A DNA stretch of 64,000 bases, from assembly GCA_963794155.1 (NCBI GenBank), contig CAWCCX010000017.1:62001-126000 (forward strand). Direction: 5' to 3'. The position numbers were made by a program, and so were the translations under genes. Every line of letters begins with the position of its first letter. Position 1 is the first letter of the stretch. Of this stretch, positions 25,765 through 35,008 are shown piece by piece. Below the pieces are notes generated by a model, which was not told where the DNA came from, did not search any database, and saw only the letters and a list, made by a program, of their open reading frames with translations. The DNA is from Roseiarcus sp963794155 (GTDB lineage Bacteria; Pseudomonadota; Alphaproteobacteria; Rhizobiales; Beijerinckiaceae).

Positions 25765-26700
25765 TCAGATACAGGGGCGCCAGCTCGGCGGCGACGGGTA
25801 GGGGGCAGCCTCGGCGATCGCCGTCATCACCGCCATATCGAGGTTCGCCGAACCGCTCGAACTGACCAGCTTGCGGCCGACAAGATTCCCTCCCTCGTCG
25901 ACGTAGAAATCGACGACGCCCCGCCTGTTCGCGCTGTCGAGGTGAAGCTCCGCGGTTTCACGCAAATGCTGCTTGATCATCCCGTAGACAATCGTGAGAT
26001 ACCGCGATTCGGCGCTCCCGTTGGCGATCGGCGAGTGCTCCACTTCGCGTGCGAACTTGTATTGCGGCAGGTCCTCAATTGTCGGCAGCGTCTCCCCGGC
26101 CGGCGCCTTGACCTGGGGCGCCGGTGCGGCGGCGGCGGCCTCGGCGGTGTCGTTTTGAGGCTTCGGATTGACGTTCGCCGGCAGTTCGCCCTCCGGCGAC
26201 GGCGTTAGATCCTGCGCCTTGGGCGCGGTTTCAGGCTTTTCATCCTCAGTCGGCGCGGGCGCCGCCGCGTGCGCCTCGCTCTTCGGCGGAGCGCCGGGGG
26301 TCGGCGGCGGCGGAGCCTTGGCGGCCGGGGCCTCGGTCGTCTTGTCGGGGGACTCGCGGTTGACCTTCTCCTTGGTTTCGGGCGCCGGCGCATCGAAGGC
26401 AGGCTTTTCAGCGAACGGCTTGGGCGGCGGCTTGGGCTTGTCCTCGGCCGGTTTTGCCGGGGAGGGCGGGGGCGGCGGCTGCTCGACGACCACCTCGACC
26501 GGGATTTCCTGCACCGCCGTAGGAGTCTCGGGCGGCCAGATCGCGTAAAATATGAAGAGCGCGAGCGGGATCAGGAGATGGAGCGCCGCCGCGGCGATCA
26601 GCGCGACCGCCAAGCCCCTGCGCTGGTCCGGGGTCGGCCCCTCGGGCAAAGCCAAGCGCTCGATCGGCTCGGCGGTGAAATCGGCCTCGGATGACGACAT
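25765..26700 (-). CDS. TonB-family energy transducer with frameshifted C-terminus
   Basis: Inner-membrane TonB-type protein, 311 aa as read. A cytoplasmic N-terminus precedes one transmembrane helix (ALIAAAALHLLIPLALFIFY, about residues 34-56). A long Pro/Lys/Glu/Ala-rich periplasmic spacer follows, then the TonB C-terminal domain (RRGVVDFYVDEGGNLVGRKL, LDMAVMTAIAEAAPYPSPP). The open frame ends SWRPCI, but the next frame continues ELAPLYLTYNFGRR to a stop at 25744-25742, exactly the expected TonB ending. So one base appears lost near 25780-25785. ATG 26700 fits the family; the frame to 26772 is a run-on. Confidence 0.8.
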   Translation of the reverse strand: MSSSEADFTAEPIERLALPEGPTPDQRRGLAVALIAAAALHLLIPLALFIFYAIWPPETPTAVQEIPVEVVVEQPPPPPSPAKPAEDKPKPPPKPFAEKPAFDAPAPETKEKVNRESPDKTTEAPAAKAPPPPTPGAPPKSEAHAAAPAPTEDEKPETAPKAQDLTPSPEGELPANVNPKPQNDTAEAAAAAPAPQVKAPAGETLPTIEDLPQYKFAREVEHSPIANGSAESRYLTIVYGMIKQHLRETAELHLDSANRRGVVDFYVDEGGNLVGRKLVSSSGSANLDMAVMTAIAEAAPYPSPPSWRPCI

Positions 26701-26861
26701 GAATGTCAGCGCGGGACTCCGATCGCGAAAACGCGATGCCTTTCCTTGGCCGAATCGTTCCCGCCGGGTCAATGGCCCGCTGCCTCTTTGCCGCGGACGC
26801 TCGATTGGCGTATGGCGTCGCCGAATGAGTTCAGGCGGCCGATGAGCGCGGCGAGGCGAGG

Positions 26862-27728
26862 TTGAGCCTAATCGCCGAATTGGGCGCAGACGCGGCGGCT
26901 GCCGCGGCGCGCGCCCCGCGCGCGCTCATCTTCGATTCAGGACTTGGCGGCCTTTCGGTGCTGGCCGAAATCAGACGGCTGAGGCCGGACGTCGAGATCG
27001 TCTACGCCGCCGACGACGCCGCCTTTCCTTACGGCCGGCTCGGCGAGGCGGCGCTCGTCGCCCGGGTCGAGACGGTGATGGCGCGCCTTATCGCCGGCGC
27101 CGAGCCCGACGTCGTCGTCATCGCCTGCAGCACCGCCTCCACCCTCGCGCTACCGCCGCTGAGGGCAGCCTATCCGCGCCTGCCGTTCGTCGGCACCGTG
27201 CCGGCGATCAAGCCGGCCGCGGCGGCGTCGCGATCGGGCCTGATCAGCGTGCTGGCGACCCGCGGGACCGTTGCGCGCGACTATACCCACGCGCTGGTGC
27301 GCGACCACGCCCACGATTGCGAAGTGACGCTTGTGGGCTCGTCGCATCTCGCCGTCATCGCCGAACGGATCATGCGCGGCGAAGCGGCGCCGGATTTGGA
27401 GATCGCGCGCGAGATCGCGCCATGTTTCGTCGAACGCGACGGCCGGCGCACCGACCACGTCGTGCTTGCCTGCACCCACTTTCCTCTCATCGCCGATCGG
27501 CTCGAGCGGCTTTCCCCGTGGCCGGTCGGCTTCGTCGATCCGGCGCCGGCGATCGCGCGCCGCCTCGACGTCTTGATCGGCGCCGCCCGATCCGAAGCGC
27601 CCTCGCCGCATGGCGGAGCGGCGATCTTCACCAGCGGCGAAGCGCCGCAGCCGGCGCTGCAAAAGACCTTGCGTCGATACGGGTTGACGTTTACGCCCAC
27701 GGCGACCATCCGCTCGGCTCCGGCCTGA
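26862..27728 (+). CDS. murI: Glutamate racemase
   Basis: Makes D-glutamate for peptidoglycan, cytoplasmic, 288 aa. LIFDSGLGGLSVL near residue 22 holds the catalytic-site Asp/Ser. The first catalytic Cys is Cys89 in IACSTAS (canonical ACNTAS, here Asn to Ser) and the second is Cys204 in LACTHFPLI. The start is a TTG at 26862 with GGCGAGG upstream. An ATG at 26842 is out of frame, so TTG is the best reading. pepN follows 36 bases later in the same direction. Confidence 0.9.
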   Translation: MSLIAELGADAAAAAARAPRALIFDSGLGGLSVLAEIRRLRPDVEIVYAADDAAFPYGRLGEAALVARVETVMARLIAGAEPDVVVIACSTASTLALPPLRAAYPRLPFVGTVPAIKPAAAASRSGLISVLATRGTVARDYTHALVRDHAHDCEVTLVGSSHLAVIAERIMRGEAAPDLEIAREIAPCFVERDGRRTDHVVLACTHFPLIADRLERLSPWPVGFVDPAPAIARRLDVLIGAARSEAPSPHGGAAIFTSGEAPQPALQKTLRRYGLTFTPTATIRSAPA

Positions 27729-27764
27729 TCGCCAAGCAAATCAAAGACCCGGAAAGGCCGCCCC

Positions 27765-30422
27765 ATGCGCACATCGGTCGGACAGCCCGTTCGCCTCGCC
27801 GATTATCGCCCGCCGGACTATCTCATCGACCTCGTCGAACTCGATGTCTCTCTCGACATCCATGCGGCGCGCGTCGTCTCGACCCTGTCGCTGCGTCCCA
27901 ATCCCGCTGGCCGGGAGGAAGTTCCGCTCGCGCTCGACGGTGACGAACTCGTATTCATTTCCGCCCGATTGGACGGCGCGCCGCTCGACGCCGCCGACTT
28001 CGAGGCGAGTCCGTCTCAGTTCCTGCTTCTCCGGCCGCCCCGGCGCGCGTTCAAGCTCGAGATCGAAACCCGCCTCGATCCGGCGGCCAACACCAAGCTG
28101 ATGGGCCTCTATCGGACCGGCTCGGCCTATTGCACGCAATGCGAGGCCGAGGGCTTCCGGCGCATCGCTTATTTCCTCGACCGGCCGGACGTGCTCTCGA
28201 CTTATCGGGTGCGGGTCGAGGCGGATCGGACCGAGGCGCCGGTGCTGCTCTCCAACGGCAATCTCGAAAGTGCGGGCGAGGCCGACGTTTCCGGGCGTCA
28301 CTACGCCATCTGGCAGGATCCGCACAAGAAGCCGTGCTACCTGTTTGCGCTGGTCGCCGGCGACCTCGGCCACATCGCCAATTCGTTCGTCACCGCGTCG
28401 GGCCGCAAGGTCGCGCTCGCGATCTATGTCGAACACGACCGGGAGGAGCGCGCCCACTATGCGATGGACGCGCTGAAGCGGTCGATGGCCTGGGACGAGA
28501 AGGCCTACGGGCGCGAATACGACCTCGACGTCTTCAATATCGTCGCCGTATCCGACTTCAATATGGGGGCGATGGAGAACAAGGGCCTCAACGTCTTCAA
28601 CGACAAATACATCCTTGCGTCGCCCGAGACCGCGACCGACGACGATTACGAGAGCATCGAAGGCGTCATCGCGCACGAGTATTTTCACAACTGGACCGGC
28701 GATCGCGTGACTTGCCGCGACTGGTTCCAGCTGTGCCTTAAGGAGGGGTTGACCGTCTTCCGCGACCAGGAGTTCTCGGGCGACATGCGCTCGGAGCCGG
28801 TCGAGCGGATCTCCGACGTACGCACGCTGCGCGCGGCGCAGTTCCCCGAGGACGCGGGCCCTCTGGCGCACAGCGTGCGGCCCGAGGTCTATAACGAGAT
28901 CAACAACTTCTACACTGCGACGGTCTATCAGAAAGGCGCCGAGGTCATCCGCATGCTGAAGCGCCTGATCGGCGCCCAGGCGTTCCGGGCCGGGATGGAC
29001 CTTTATTTCGCCCGCTACGACGGCCATGCGGCGACGGTCGAGGATTTCGCCGGCTGTTTCGAGACGGTTTCCGGCCGCGATCTGACCCTGTTCATGCGCT
29101 GGTACAGTCAAGCGGGCACGCCGAAGGTCTCGGTTCGCAGCACCTATGACGCCGCCGCCAAGACCTATCGGCTCGACATTGCGCAAACGCTCGCGCCGAC
29201 GCCAGGACAGGCCGTCAAGCTGCCGGCGACGATGCCGCTCGCGCTCGGCCTGGTCGGTCCCAATGGCGGCGACTTGCCGCTCGCCTCGGCGGACGCGAGC
29301 GCCGAGGAGCTCGCGAGCGGGGTGTTCGAACTAAAGGACGCGGAGCGCTCGATCGTCTTTCGCGACGTGCTGCAGCGGCCAACCCTGTCGTTCCTGCGCG
29401 GCTTCTCTGCGCCGGTGCGGGTCGAGGACGACTTGACCGAAGAGGACCTCGTCGTCCTCTCGCGGCATGACAACGATAACTTCAACCGCTGGCAATCGTT
29501 GCAAAGCCTGGCGACGCGCATCCTCATGCGCGGCGTGACCGCCATTCGGGCCGGCCGCGCGCCCGAGCGCGACGGCGCTCTCGCGGCCGCCTTCGGCGCG
29601 CTGATCGAGGAAGCGCGCGCCAGCCGCATCGATCACGCCTTCGCCGCCCTGGCGATGAGCCTGCCGACCGAAGCCGACATCGCGCGCGAGATCGGCCAGG
29701 ACGTTGATCCGGACGCCATCCATGTCGCGCGCAAGACGATGCGCGGCGCGCTCGGCCGGACGCATGGCCCCGCGCTCGCCGCCCTGCACGCCGAGCTCGC
29801 CAATTCCTCGCCCTTCAGCCCTGACGCCGCCGCCGCCGGCCGACGCGCGCTGCGCAATGTCGCGCTCAGCCTCTTCGTCGACGGCGACGTGTTCAAGGGG
29901 CTGGACCTCGCTCACCGCCAGCTCGCCGACGCCGACAACATGACTGAGCGCCTCGGCGCGCTGTCGGCGATCGCCTTCAAGCGGGACGATGCGCGCGAAC
30001 ATGCGCTCGAGGCGTTTGGCCGGCGCTATGCGATGGAGCCGCTCATCCTTGACAAATGGTTCGCGCTGCAAGCGCAGATCCCCGAACGCGAGACGCTCGA
30101 GCGCGTGCGCGCGCTGATGAATCACCGCGGATTCTCGCTCGCCAATCCCAACCGCGTGCGGGCGCTGATCGGCGGGTTCAGCGCCAATCAGACGCAGTTC
30201 AACCGCGCCGACGGCGCCGGCTTCGCGCTGCTCGAGGAGGTGGTCGTGTTCCTCGATCCGACCAATCCGCAGGTCGCCGCCCGGCTCCTGACCGCGATGC
30301 GGTCATGGCGCTCGCTCGAGGAGGTCCGCCGAGGCCACGCCGAAGCGATGCTAAGGCGGATCGCCGCCCAACCCACGCTGTCGCCGGACGTGCGCGATAT
30401 CGTGACCCGGAGTCTCGGCTGA
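27765..30422 (+). CDS. pepN: Aminopeptidase N (M1 family)
   Basis: Zinc metallo-aminopeptidase of the proteobacterial PepN type, 885 aa, full length. The substrate-anchoring GAMEN is at residues 268-272. The zinc motif HEYFHNW gives His304, Glu305 and His308, with the third ligand Glu in LKEGLTVFRDQEFSGD. A long helical C-terminal domain ends the protein. It works in cytoplasmic peptide turnover. It probably shares a transcript with murI. Confidence 0.94.
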   Translation: MRTSVGQPVRLADYRPPDYLIDLVELDVSLDIHAARVVSTLSLRPNPAGREEVPLALDGDELVFISARLDGAPLDAADFEASPSQFLLLRPPRRAFKLEIETRLDPAANTKLMGLYRTGSAYCTQCEAEGFRRIAYFLDRPDVLSTYRVRVEADRTEAPVLLSNGNLESAGEADVSGRHYAIWQDPHKKPCYLFALVAGDLGHIANSFVTASGRKVALAIYVEHDREERAHYAMDALKRSMAWDEKAYGREYDLDVFNIVAVSDFNMGAMENKGLNVFNDKYILASPETATDDDYESIEGVIAHEYFHNWTGDRVTCRDWFQLCLKEGLTVFRDQEFSGDMRSEPVERISDVRTLRAAQFPEDAGPLAHSVRPEVYNEINNFYTATVYQKGAEVIRMLKRLIGAQAFRAGMDLYFARYDGHAATVEDFAGCFETVSGRDLTLFMRWYSQAGTPKVSVRSTYDAAAKTYRLDIAQTLAPTPGQAVKLPATMPLALGLVGPNGGDLPLASADASAEELASGVFELKDAERSIVFRDVLQRPTLSFLRGFSAPVRVEDDLTEEDLVVLSRHDNDNFNRWQSLQSLATRILMRGVTAIRAGRAPERDGALAAAFGALIEEARASRIDHAFAALAMSLPTEADIAREIGQDVDPDAIHVARKTMRGALGRTHGPALAALHAELANSSPFSPDAAAAGRRALRNVALSLFVDGDVFKGLDLAHRQLADADNMTERLGALSAIAFKRDDAREHALEAFGRRYAMEPLILDKWFALQAQIPERETLERVRALMNHRGFSLANPNRVRALIGGFSANQTQFNRADGAGFALLEEVVVFLDPTNPQVAARLLTAMRSWRSLEEVRRGHAEAMLRRIAAQPTLSPDVRDIVTRSLG

Positions 30423-30610
30423 GGCCCTCGACGGCTGCTCGCCTCTCCATGTAGCCTGCCTCCTCCCACCGCCCCCCTGCGGCCACAATTTTTCCTCCCG
30501 CCGCCTGTCAAGGGTCTGGACAAAGAATTCGCACAAGGATTCTTATCGTAGTGATTCGGGCGTGAAGGCGGCTGCCCGAGTGTAATTTGTGGCGAAGTCT
30601 GGGAAGGGCG

Positions 30611-32914
30611 ATGACGCGTGCAAACGCGGCAAACGGGGACGCTTGTCCGGAAGGGCCCGCTTTGAGCGCAGAAGCGGCGCTTCGCTTCGTCCGCGGTTGC
30701 GCTCGCCGCTTGGCCGCGGCGCTCGGACGGGTCCATCGGCGATGCGCCGGCGCGGCGGCGCGTTCGAGGGTCGTTCCGTCGGCGGCTTCGATCGGAGTCG
30801 CCCTCGCGACCATCGGCGTTATCGCCTTGACGCTCCAGCATTTGCAATTCGAGCGCGATCTGGCCCTCATCGCCGCCGCGCGCGAGGTCGAGATGCGGGC
30901 GACGCTGCTCGCCCAGCGGCTGAACGCGGCGCTGACCGCCGAGCCGCAAGCCTCTGAGGCCGAGGTTTTCCGGCGAGTGCTCGAGGCTCATCCCGACGAG
31001 CGGCTCGCCCAATCGCTCCTCATCGACCGCAGCGGTCGTCTGGTCGAATTCGACCGGACGCAGGCAGCTTCCAATTCGCCTCTCGCGGTGCTCGTAGGCG
31101 GCCCAAAGGCTGGCGCGGCGGGCGACGACTGGGGCGGGGTGATTCGCTTCAAGACGGGCGGCGGCGACGAGCAATTCGCCGCCGTGCGGGCGCTATCGAG
31201 GACCTCGGCGCGAGTTGCCTTTGCTTCGCCGGTCGATCCACATCTCGCCGCCTGGCGGCGGACGGCGGGCGTGACGGTCTTCCTGCTCGCCTCGACGGTC
31301 GCGCTGATGCTCGCGGCGGCCTGCTTTTACGTCATCGACGCCAGGGGCAAGCGCAGGCGCGTTCGCGAGGAGGGCGCGCGCCGCGCCCGCGTCGATCTGG
31401 CGCTCAATCGAGGACGTTGCGGCTTGTGGACGTGGGACCTGGAGAGCGGCCGCATCCATTGGTCGGCGTCAATGTTCGATCTCCTGGAGCTCGATCGGCG
31501 GCCCGGCCACTGGACGATCGCCGACCTCCAACCGTTCGTGCACCCGGACGACCAGAGCCTGGAGACGATGGCGCGCACGGCGGCCGAGCGACGCGGCGAA
31601 TGCGTCGACATCGAGTTCCGCATGCGGGCCGCTGACGGCCGCTGGGTGTGGCTGCGAAAACGGGCTGATGTCGTCCAGGACGAGGAAACCGGCGCGGCGA
31701 GCCTGATCGGCATCGCGTTCGACGTCACCGAGCGCAAACGCGAAGCCGAGCTGTCGGCGACCGCCGACCAGCGCCTGCGCGACGCGATCGAGGCGATATC
31801 GGAGGCCTTCGTTCTATGGGATTCGGGCAACCGGCTGGTGCTGTGCAATTCGAAATCTCAAAGCCTGCGCGAATTGGCTCGCGAGGCCGTGGCCGCCACG
31901 GGCGGCGGCGCGGCTGCCGGCCGATCCCGCACTTACGAAGCGCGCCTCGCCGACGGACGGTGGCTTCAGGTCAATGAGCGCCGGACGCGTGACGGCGGCT
32001 ATGTCTCGGTCGGCGCCGACATCACCGCGCTCAAGGAACATGAACAGCAGCTCATCAGTTCCGAGCGGCTGCTTCTGGCCACCGTCGCCCAGCTCAAGCA
32101 ATCGCGCCGGTCGCTTGAGGAGCAGGCCCAGCAGCTTGCCGATCTGGCCGAACGCTATCATGAGCAGAAATCGCGAGCCGAGTCCGCCAACCGCGCCAAG
32201 GCCGAATTCCTCGCCAACATGAGTCATGAGCTGCGCACGCCGCTGAACGCGATCATCGGTTTCTCGCAATTGATGGGCAGCCAGACCTTCGGACCGTTGG
32301 GATCGCAGAAGTACCGCGACTATTGCGCTCACATTCTGGCCGGAGGCGAATATCTGTTGCATGTCGTCAGCGACGTTCTCGACATGGCGCGGCTGGAGGC
32401 AGGCCGCGAACGGCTGTCCTACGCGCGCTTCCGCGCCGAGCAGGCGGTGAGCCGGGCGGTGCTCGACATCGCGCCCACGGCGCGGGAGAAGCGCATCGAG
32501 GTCAGGGTCGAGGTCGATTCCGAAGTGATGGTCGAAGCGGACCCTCTGGCGGTCGAGCGGATCCTCACCACGCTGATACGCAATGCGGTGAAGTTCGCGC
32601 CCGAGGGTGGCGAGGTCACAATCGGCGCCCTCACGGTCGCCGAACTGGTCCACTTCATCGTCGAAGACAACGGCCCGGGCATTGCCGCCAAGGACGTGGC
32701 GCGCCTCGGCCGGCCGTTCGAGCAGGGCGACGTCATCATGGCCAACGGCATGAAGGGATCCGGGCTCGGGCTCGCCATCGCCAATTCGCTGGTCGAGCTT
32801 CATGGCGGAACGCTGCAAATCCAGTCGCGGGCGGGCGAGGGGGTGGTGGCGGTGGTCACCCTGCCGAGGGTCCAGCCGGGCCTGCGCGCGATCGCGATGG
32901 CGCGCGTGGCGTAA
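30611..32914 (+). CDS. Membrane sensor histidine kinase, PleC/PdhS-like
   Basis: 767 aa, with start ATG 30611 directly after GGGAAGGGCG. Helix 1 is around residues 57-77, a short periplasmic loop follows, and helix 2 is around 215-240. PAS-type domain 1 (GLWTWDLESGRIHW to IGIAFDVTERKR) and PAS-like domain 2 (AISEAFVLWDSGNRLVLCNS) come next. A coiled coil and the HisKA box FLANMSHELRTPLNAIIGFS follow, with phospho-His539. The HATPase has IRNAVKFAPEGG, VEDNGPGIA and GSGLGLAIANSLVELHGG. The segment TFGPLGSQKYRDYC resembles PleC/DivJ/PdhS kinases that act on DivK in cell-cycle control. No response regulator is adjacent. Confidence 0.88.
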   Translation: MTRANAANGDACPEGPALSAEAALRFVRGCARRLAAALGRVHRRCAGAAARSRVVPSAASIGVALATIGVIALTLQHLQFERDLALIAAAREVEMRATLLAQRLNAALTAEPQASEAEVFRRVLEAHPDERLAQSLLIDRSGRLVEFDRTQAASNSPLAVLVGGPKAGAAGDDWGGVIRFKTGGGDEQFAAVRALSRTSARVAFASPVDPHLAAWRRTAGVTVFLLASTVALMLAAACFYVIDARGKRRRVREEGARRARVDLALNRGRCGLWTWDLESGRIHWSASMFDLLELDRRPGHWTIADLQPFVHPDDQSLETMARTAAERRGECVDIEFRMRAADGRWVWLRKRADVVQDEETGAASLIGIAFDVTERKREAELSATADQRLRDAIEAISEAFVLWDSGNRLVLCNSKSQSLRELAREAVAATGGGAAAGRSRTYEARLADGRWLQVNERRTRDGGYVSVGADITALKEHEQQLISSERLLLATVAQLKQSRRSLEEQAQQLADLAERYHEQKSRAESANRAKAEFLANMSHELRTPLNAIIGFSQLMGSQTFGPLGSQKYRDYCAHILAGGEYLLHVVSDVLDMARLEAGRERLSYARFRAEQAVSRAVLDIAPTAREKRIEVRVEVDSEVMVEADPLAVERILTTLIRNAVKFAPEGGEVTIGALTVAELVHFIVEDNGPGIAAKDVARLGRPFEQGDVIMANGMKGSGLGLAIANSLVELHGGTLQIQSRAGEGVVAVVTLPRVQPGLRAIAMARVA

Positions 32915-33364
32915 GGCGCCCCGGGGACAAGGCGGGTGTGGTCAGAGCCTGCCTTTTCAAAAGGCTAGACGAATGGCTCAGCGGCCGAGCGAGGCCCCGG
33001 CCGCGCAAGAGCCCGTCGAGCTTGGCATCGCCGAAGCGGCGCCGGCCTTTCCGTGCCCCCTCCCGGTCGTTCTTCTCTATGCCGGCGCGGACTGCGTCCA
33101 CCCGTAGGGAATATACACCTCGCCGCCTGTTTGCGCTGTGACGGGGCTCACTGCCGCCGTAGGGGCGCTGTCCTACTCTGGGCCCTTCCGGACGGCGGTG
33201 GGCTGTCCGGGCGCTTGGTGGGAGCGCAATCACAGAGGATACCTGGACCATCGGCGTGAGGCGGGACCGGGCGGCAGCGCCGGATCTAACAACCTCGAGG
33301 TGGGTAATGCAGGTTCTCGACCGGGAAGCGATCCGACCGAGGGTTGTCACGGAGGATTGGAGCG
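32915..33364. other. Intergenic leader region of the cold-shock gene with a structured segment
   Basis: No credible gene. Bases 33126-33238 form nested complementary blocks: TTGCGCT (33131-33137) with AGCGCAA (33223-33229), and CCGCCGT (33154-33160) with ACGGCGG (33192-33198). An alternative CTGTGA/TCACAG pairing (33136-33141 with 33230-33235) is mutually exclusive with the first. This could be a long 5' UTR structure or a small RNA. GGAGG at 9 bases precedes the ATG at 33365. Confidence 0.4.
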
Positions 33365-34012
33365 ATGGGTAATGTTCATCAGTTGCGGACCCCTGGGAGG
33401 CGCACGTTCGAGGACGACGAGCCGTTTGCGGAATCGGTGAAGTCGCCGGGCTCGAGCGGTCTGGCGCAAGGCCGGGAGGGCGCAGCGGGTGCGTTCGGCA
33501 GTTCGGCGGCGGGCGCCGATCCGCTGGCGAGCGGACTCACGGCCGAGGCGATCGTGAAGTGGTTCAACGCCGAGAAGGGCTATGGCTTCGTCGAGCTGGG
33601 CGGGGGCGGAGGCGACGCTTTCGTGCATCTCAAGACCCTGCGGCAGATCGGGCGAGAAACCCTGCCGTCGGGCGCCAAGCTTCGCGCGGTCGTTCGCTTC
33701 GGCTCGCGCGGCGCACAGGTGGTGCGGGTGATCGAGGTCGACACCACGAGCGCCATCGAACGGCCAGACCGGCCGCCGCGGCGGCCGGCGCTGGACGCGT
33801 CGACGGCGATCGACTTGACCGGCAAGGTCAAGTGGTTTGACGGCGCGCGCGGCTTCGGCTTCGTCGCCAGCGACGACTTCGGCAAGGACGTGTTCGTCCA
33901 CAGCTCGATACTCGGCGCGGCGGGGGTCTCGAGCCTCCCCGAAGGTCAGGCGGTTTCGATGCGCGTCGTCGAGACGCCGAAGGGCCGCGAAGCGATCACC
34001 ATCGCCTTTTAG
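33365..34012 (+). CDS. Two-domain cold-shock (CspA-family) protein
   Basis: 215 aa RNA/DNA-binding protein with two cold-shock domains, a layout common in alphaproteobacteria. Domain 1 is AIVKWFNAEKGYGFVELGGG with DAFVHLKTL. Domain 2 is GKVKWFDGARGFGFVASDDF with DVFVHSSIL. Both keep the RNP1 (KGYGFVEL, RGFGFVAS) and RNP2 (DAFVHL, DVFVHS) aromatic motifs. About 60 residues of disordered N-terminus precede domain 1. The start at 33365 is set by GGAGG. Probably a single-gene transcript, closed by the hairpin at 34053. Confidence 0.9.
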   Translation: MGNVHQLRTPGRRTFEDDEPFAESVKSPGSSGLAQGREGAAGAFGSSAAGADPLASGLTAEAIVKWFNAEKGYGFVELGGGGGDAFVHLKTLRQIGRETLPSGAKLRAVVRFGSRGAQVVRVIEVDTTSAIERPDRPPRRPALDASTAIDLTGKVKWFDGARGFGFVASDDFGKDVFVHSSILGAAGVSSLPEGQAVSMRVVETPKGREAITIAF

Positions 34013-34052
34013 CTGGCGGCCGGCCCGGCTTAGGCGCTCCCAGCGCGCGGAC

Positions 34053-34079
34053 GAGGGCCCCGGTCGGGGCCCTCTCGTT
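34053..34079 (+). terminator. Terminator-like hairpin after the cold-shock gene
   Basis: A perfect 9-bp stem GAGGGCCCC/GGGGCCCTC with loop GGTC, followed by TCGTTG, 41 bases after the stop codon. Strong GC stem with only a weak T tract. Confidence 0.6.
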
Positions 34080-34134
34080 GGCCCGACGTGGATCGCCGCC
34101 GAGCGCGTCCGAACAAGGGGTTGCGCAGGGACGC

Positions 34135-34214
34135 GAGCAGGGAATTGTTTCGCGCGAGCAGGGAATTTTTTCTGCCCGAGCAGGGAATTTTTTCGCCGGA
34201 GCAGGGAATTTTGG
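34135..34214. repeat. Short tandem repeat, four copies of about 21 bp
   Basis: GAGCAGGGAATT begins at 34135, 34156, 34178 and 34199 (spacing 21, 22, 21), each followed by T-rich then GC-rich spacer bases (for example TTTTTCTGCCC). It lies between convergent genes. Not CRISPR: the spacers are only about 9 bases and similar to each other. Confidence 0.85.
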
Positions 34215-34243
34215 CGCCAGAGCTTACCCAAAAACAGAACGCT

Positions 34244-35005
34244 CTAATGCGCCAACCCCGCAAGCTCGCCGGTGATCACGTCCTCGACCTCGGCGACTGA
34301 CGTTTGCTTCGGGTCGATGTTGTCGGCGACGACCTTTCCGCGGCGCATGACCACGATGCGATCAACCACCTGAAACACGTGGTGGATATTGTGGGCGATG
34401 AAGATGCAGGAGTGCCCGGAATCGCGAGCGCTGCGCACGAAGCGCAAGACGCCCTGGGTCTCTGCGACGCCCAGATTGTTCGTCGGCTCGTCGAGGATGA
34501 TGAGATCACTGTCGAAGTGCATGGCCCGCGCGATCGCCACCGCCTGGCGCTCGCCGCCGGAGAGCGAGGCGATCGGGGTTGAGGCGGGAATAGTCTTGCC
34601 GATGCCGACCTTCCTGAGCAGATCGCCGGCGACCTCATCCATCAGCCTGGCGTCTATGCGGTTGAAGAAGCGCGGTCCCTTGATCGGCTCGCGGCCAAGG
34701 AAGAGGTTGCGGGCAATCGACAATTGCGTGACGAGCGCCGAATCCTGGTAGATCGTCTCGATGCCGAGCGCGATAGCGTCGGTGGTGTTGCGGATGTCAA
34801 CTCGTTTGCCGCGCACGACGATGTCGCCGCTGGTTGCGCGTACCGCGCCCGACAGCACCTTGATCAGCGTCGACTTGCCCGCGCCATTGTCGCCGAGCAG
34901 GCCAACGATCTCCTGGCGGGCGACGCTAAAGTTCGCATCGTCGAGCGCCTGCACCCGTCCGTAGAACTTGTCGATGTGCTCCATACGAATCAGATCTTCG
35001 CCCAT
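34244..35005 (-). CDS. Sugar ABC transporter ATP-binding protein, FrcA/single-domain RbsA type
   Basis: 253 aa ATPase with one nucleotide-binding domain, as in fructose/ribose-type CUT2 importers of rhizobia. Walker A is GDNGAGKST, Q-loop YQDSALV, signature LSGGERQAVAIARAM, Walker B LIILDEPTNNLG, and the switch region IFIAHNIHHVFQ. It starts 3 bases after the permease stop, so it depends on translation reaching the end of the permease gene. That is relevant because the permease frame is broken. Confidence 0.9.
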   Translation of the reverse strand: MGEDLIRMEHIDKFYGRVQALDDANFSVARQEIVGLLGDNGAGKSTLIKVLSGAVRATSGDIVVRGKRVDIRNTTDAIALGIETIYQDSALVTQLSIARNLFLGREPIKGPRFFNRIDARLMDEVAGDLLRKVGIGKTIPASTPIASLSGGERQAVAIARAMHFDSDLIILDEPTNNLGVAETQGVLRFVRSARDSGHSCIFIAHNIHHVFQVVDRIVVMRRGKVVADNIDPKQTSVAEVEDVITGELAGLAH

Positions 35006-35008
35006 CGG

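Noticed and set aside
33126..33238. 6S RNA
   Set aside because: Length and bubble sequence do not match what I know of alphaproteobacterial 6S RNA; kept only as an unnamed structured leader.
34135..34214. CRISPR array
   Set aside because: Only about 9 bases separate 12-base repeats and the spacers resemble each other; no cas genes in the window.
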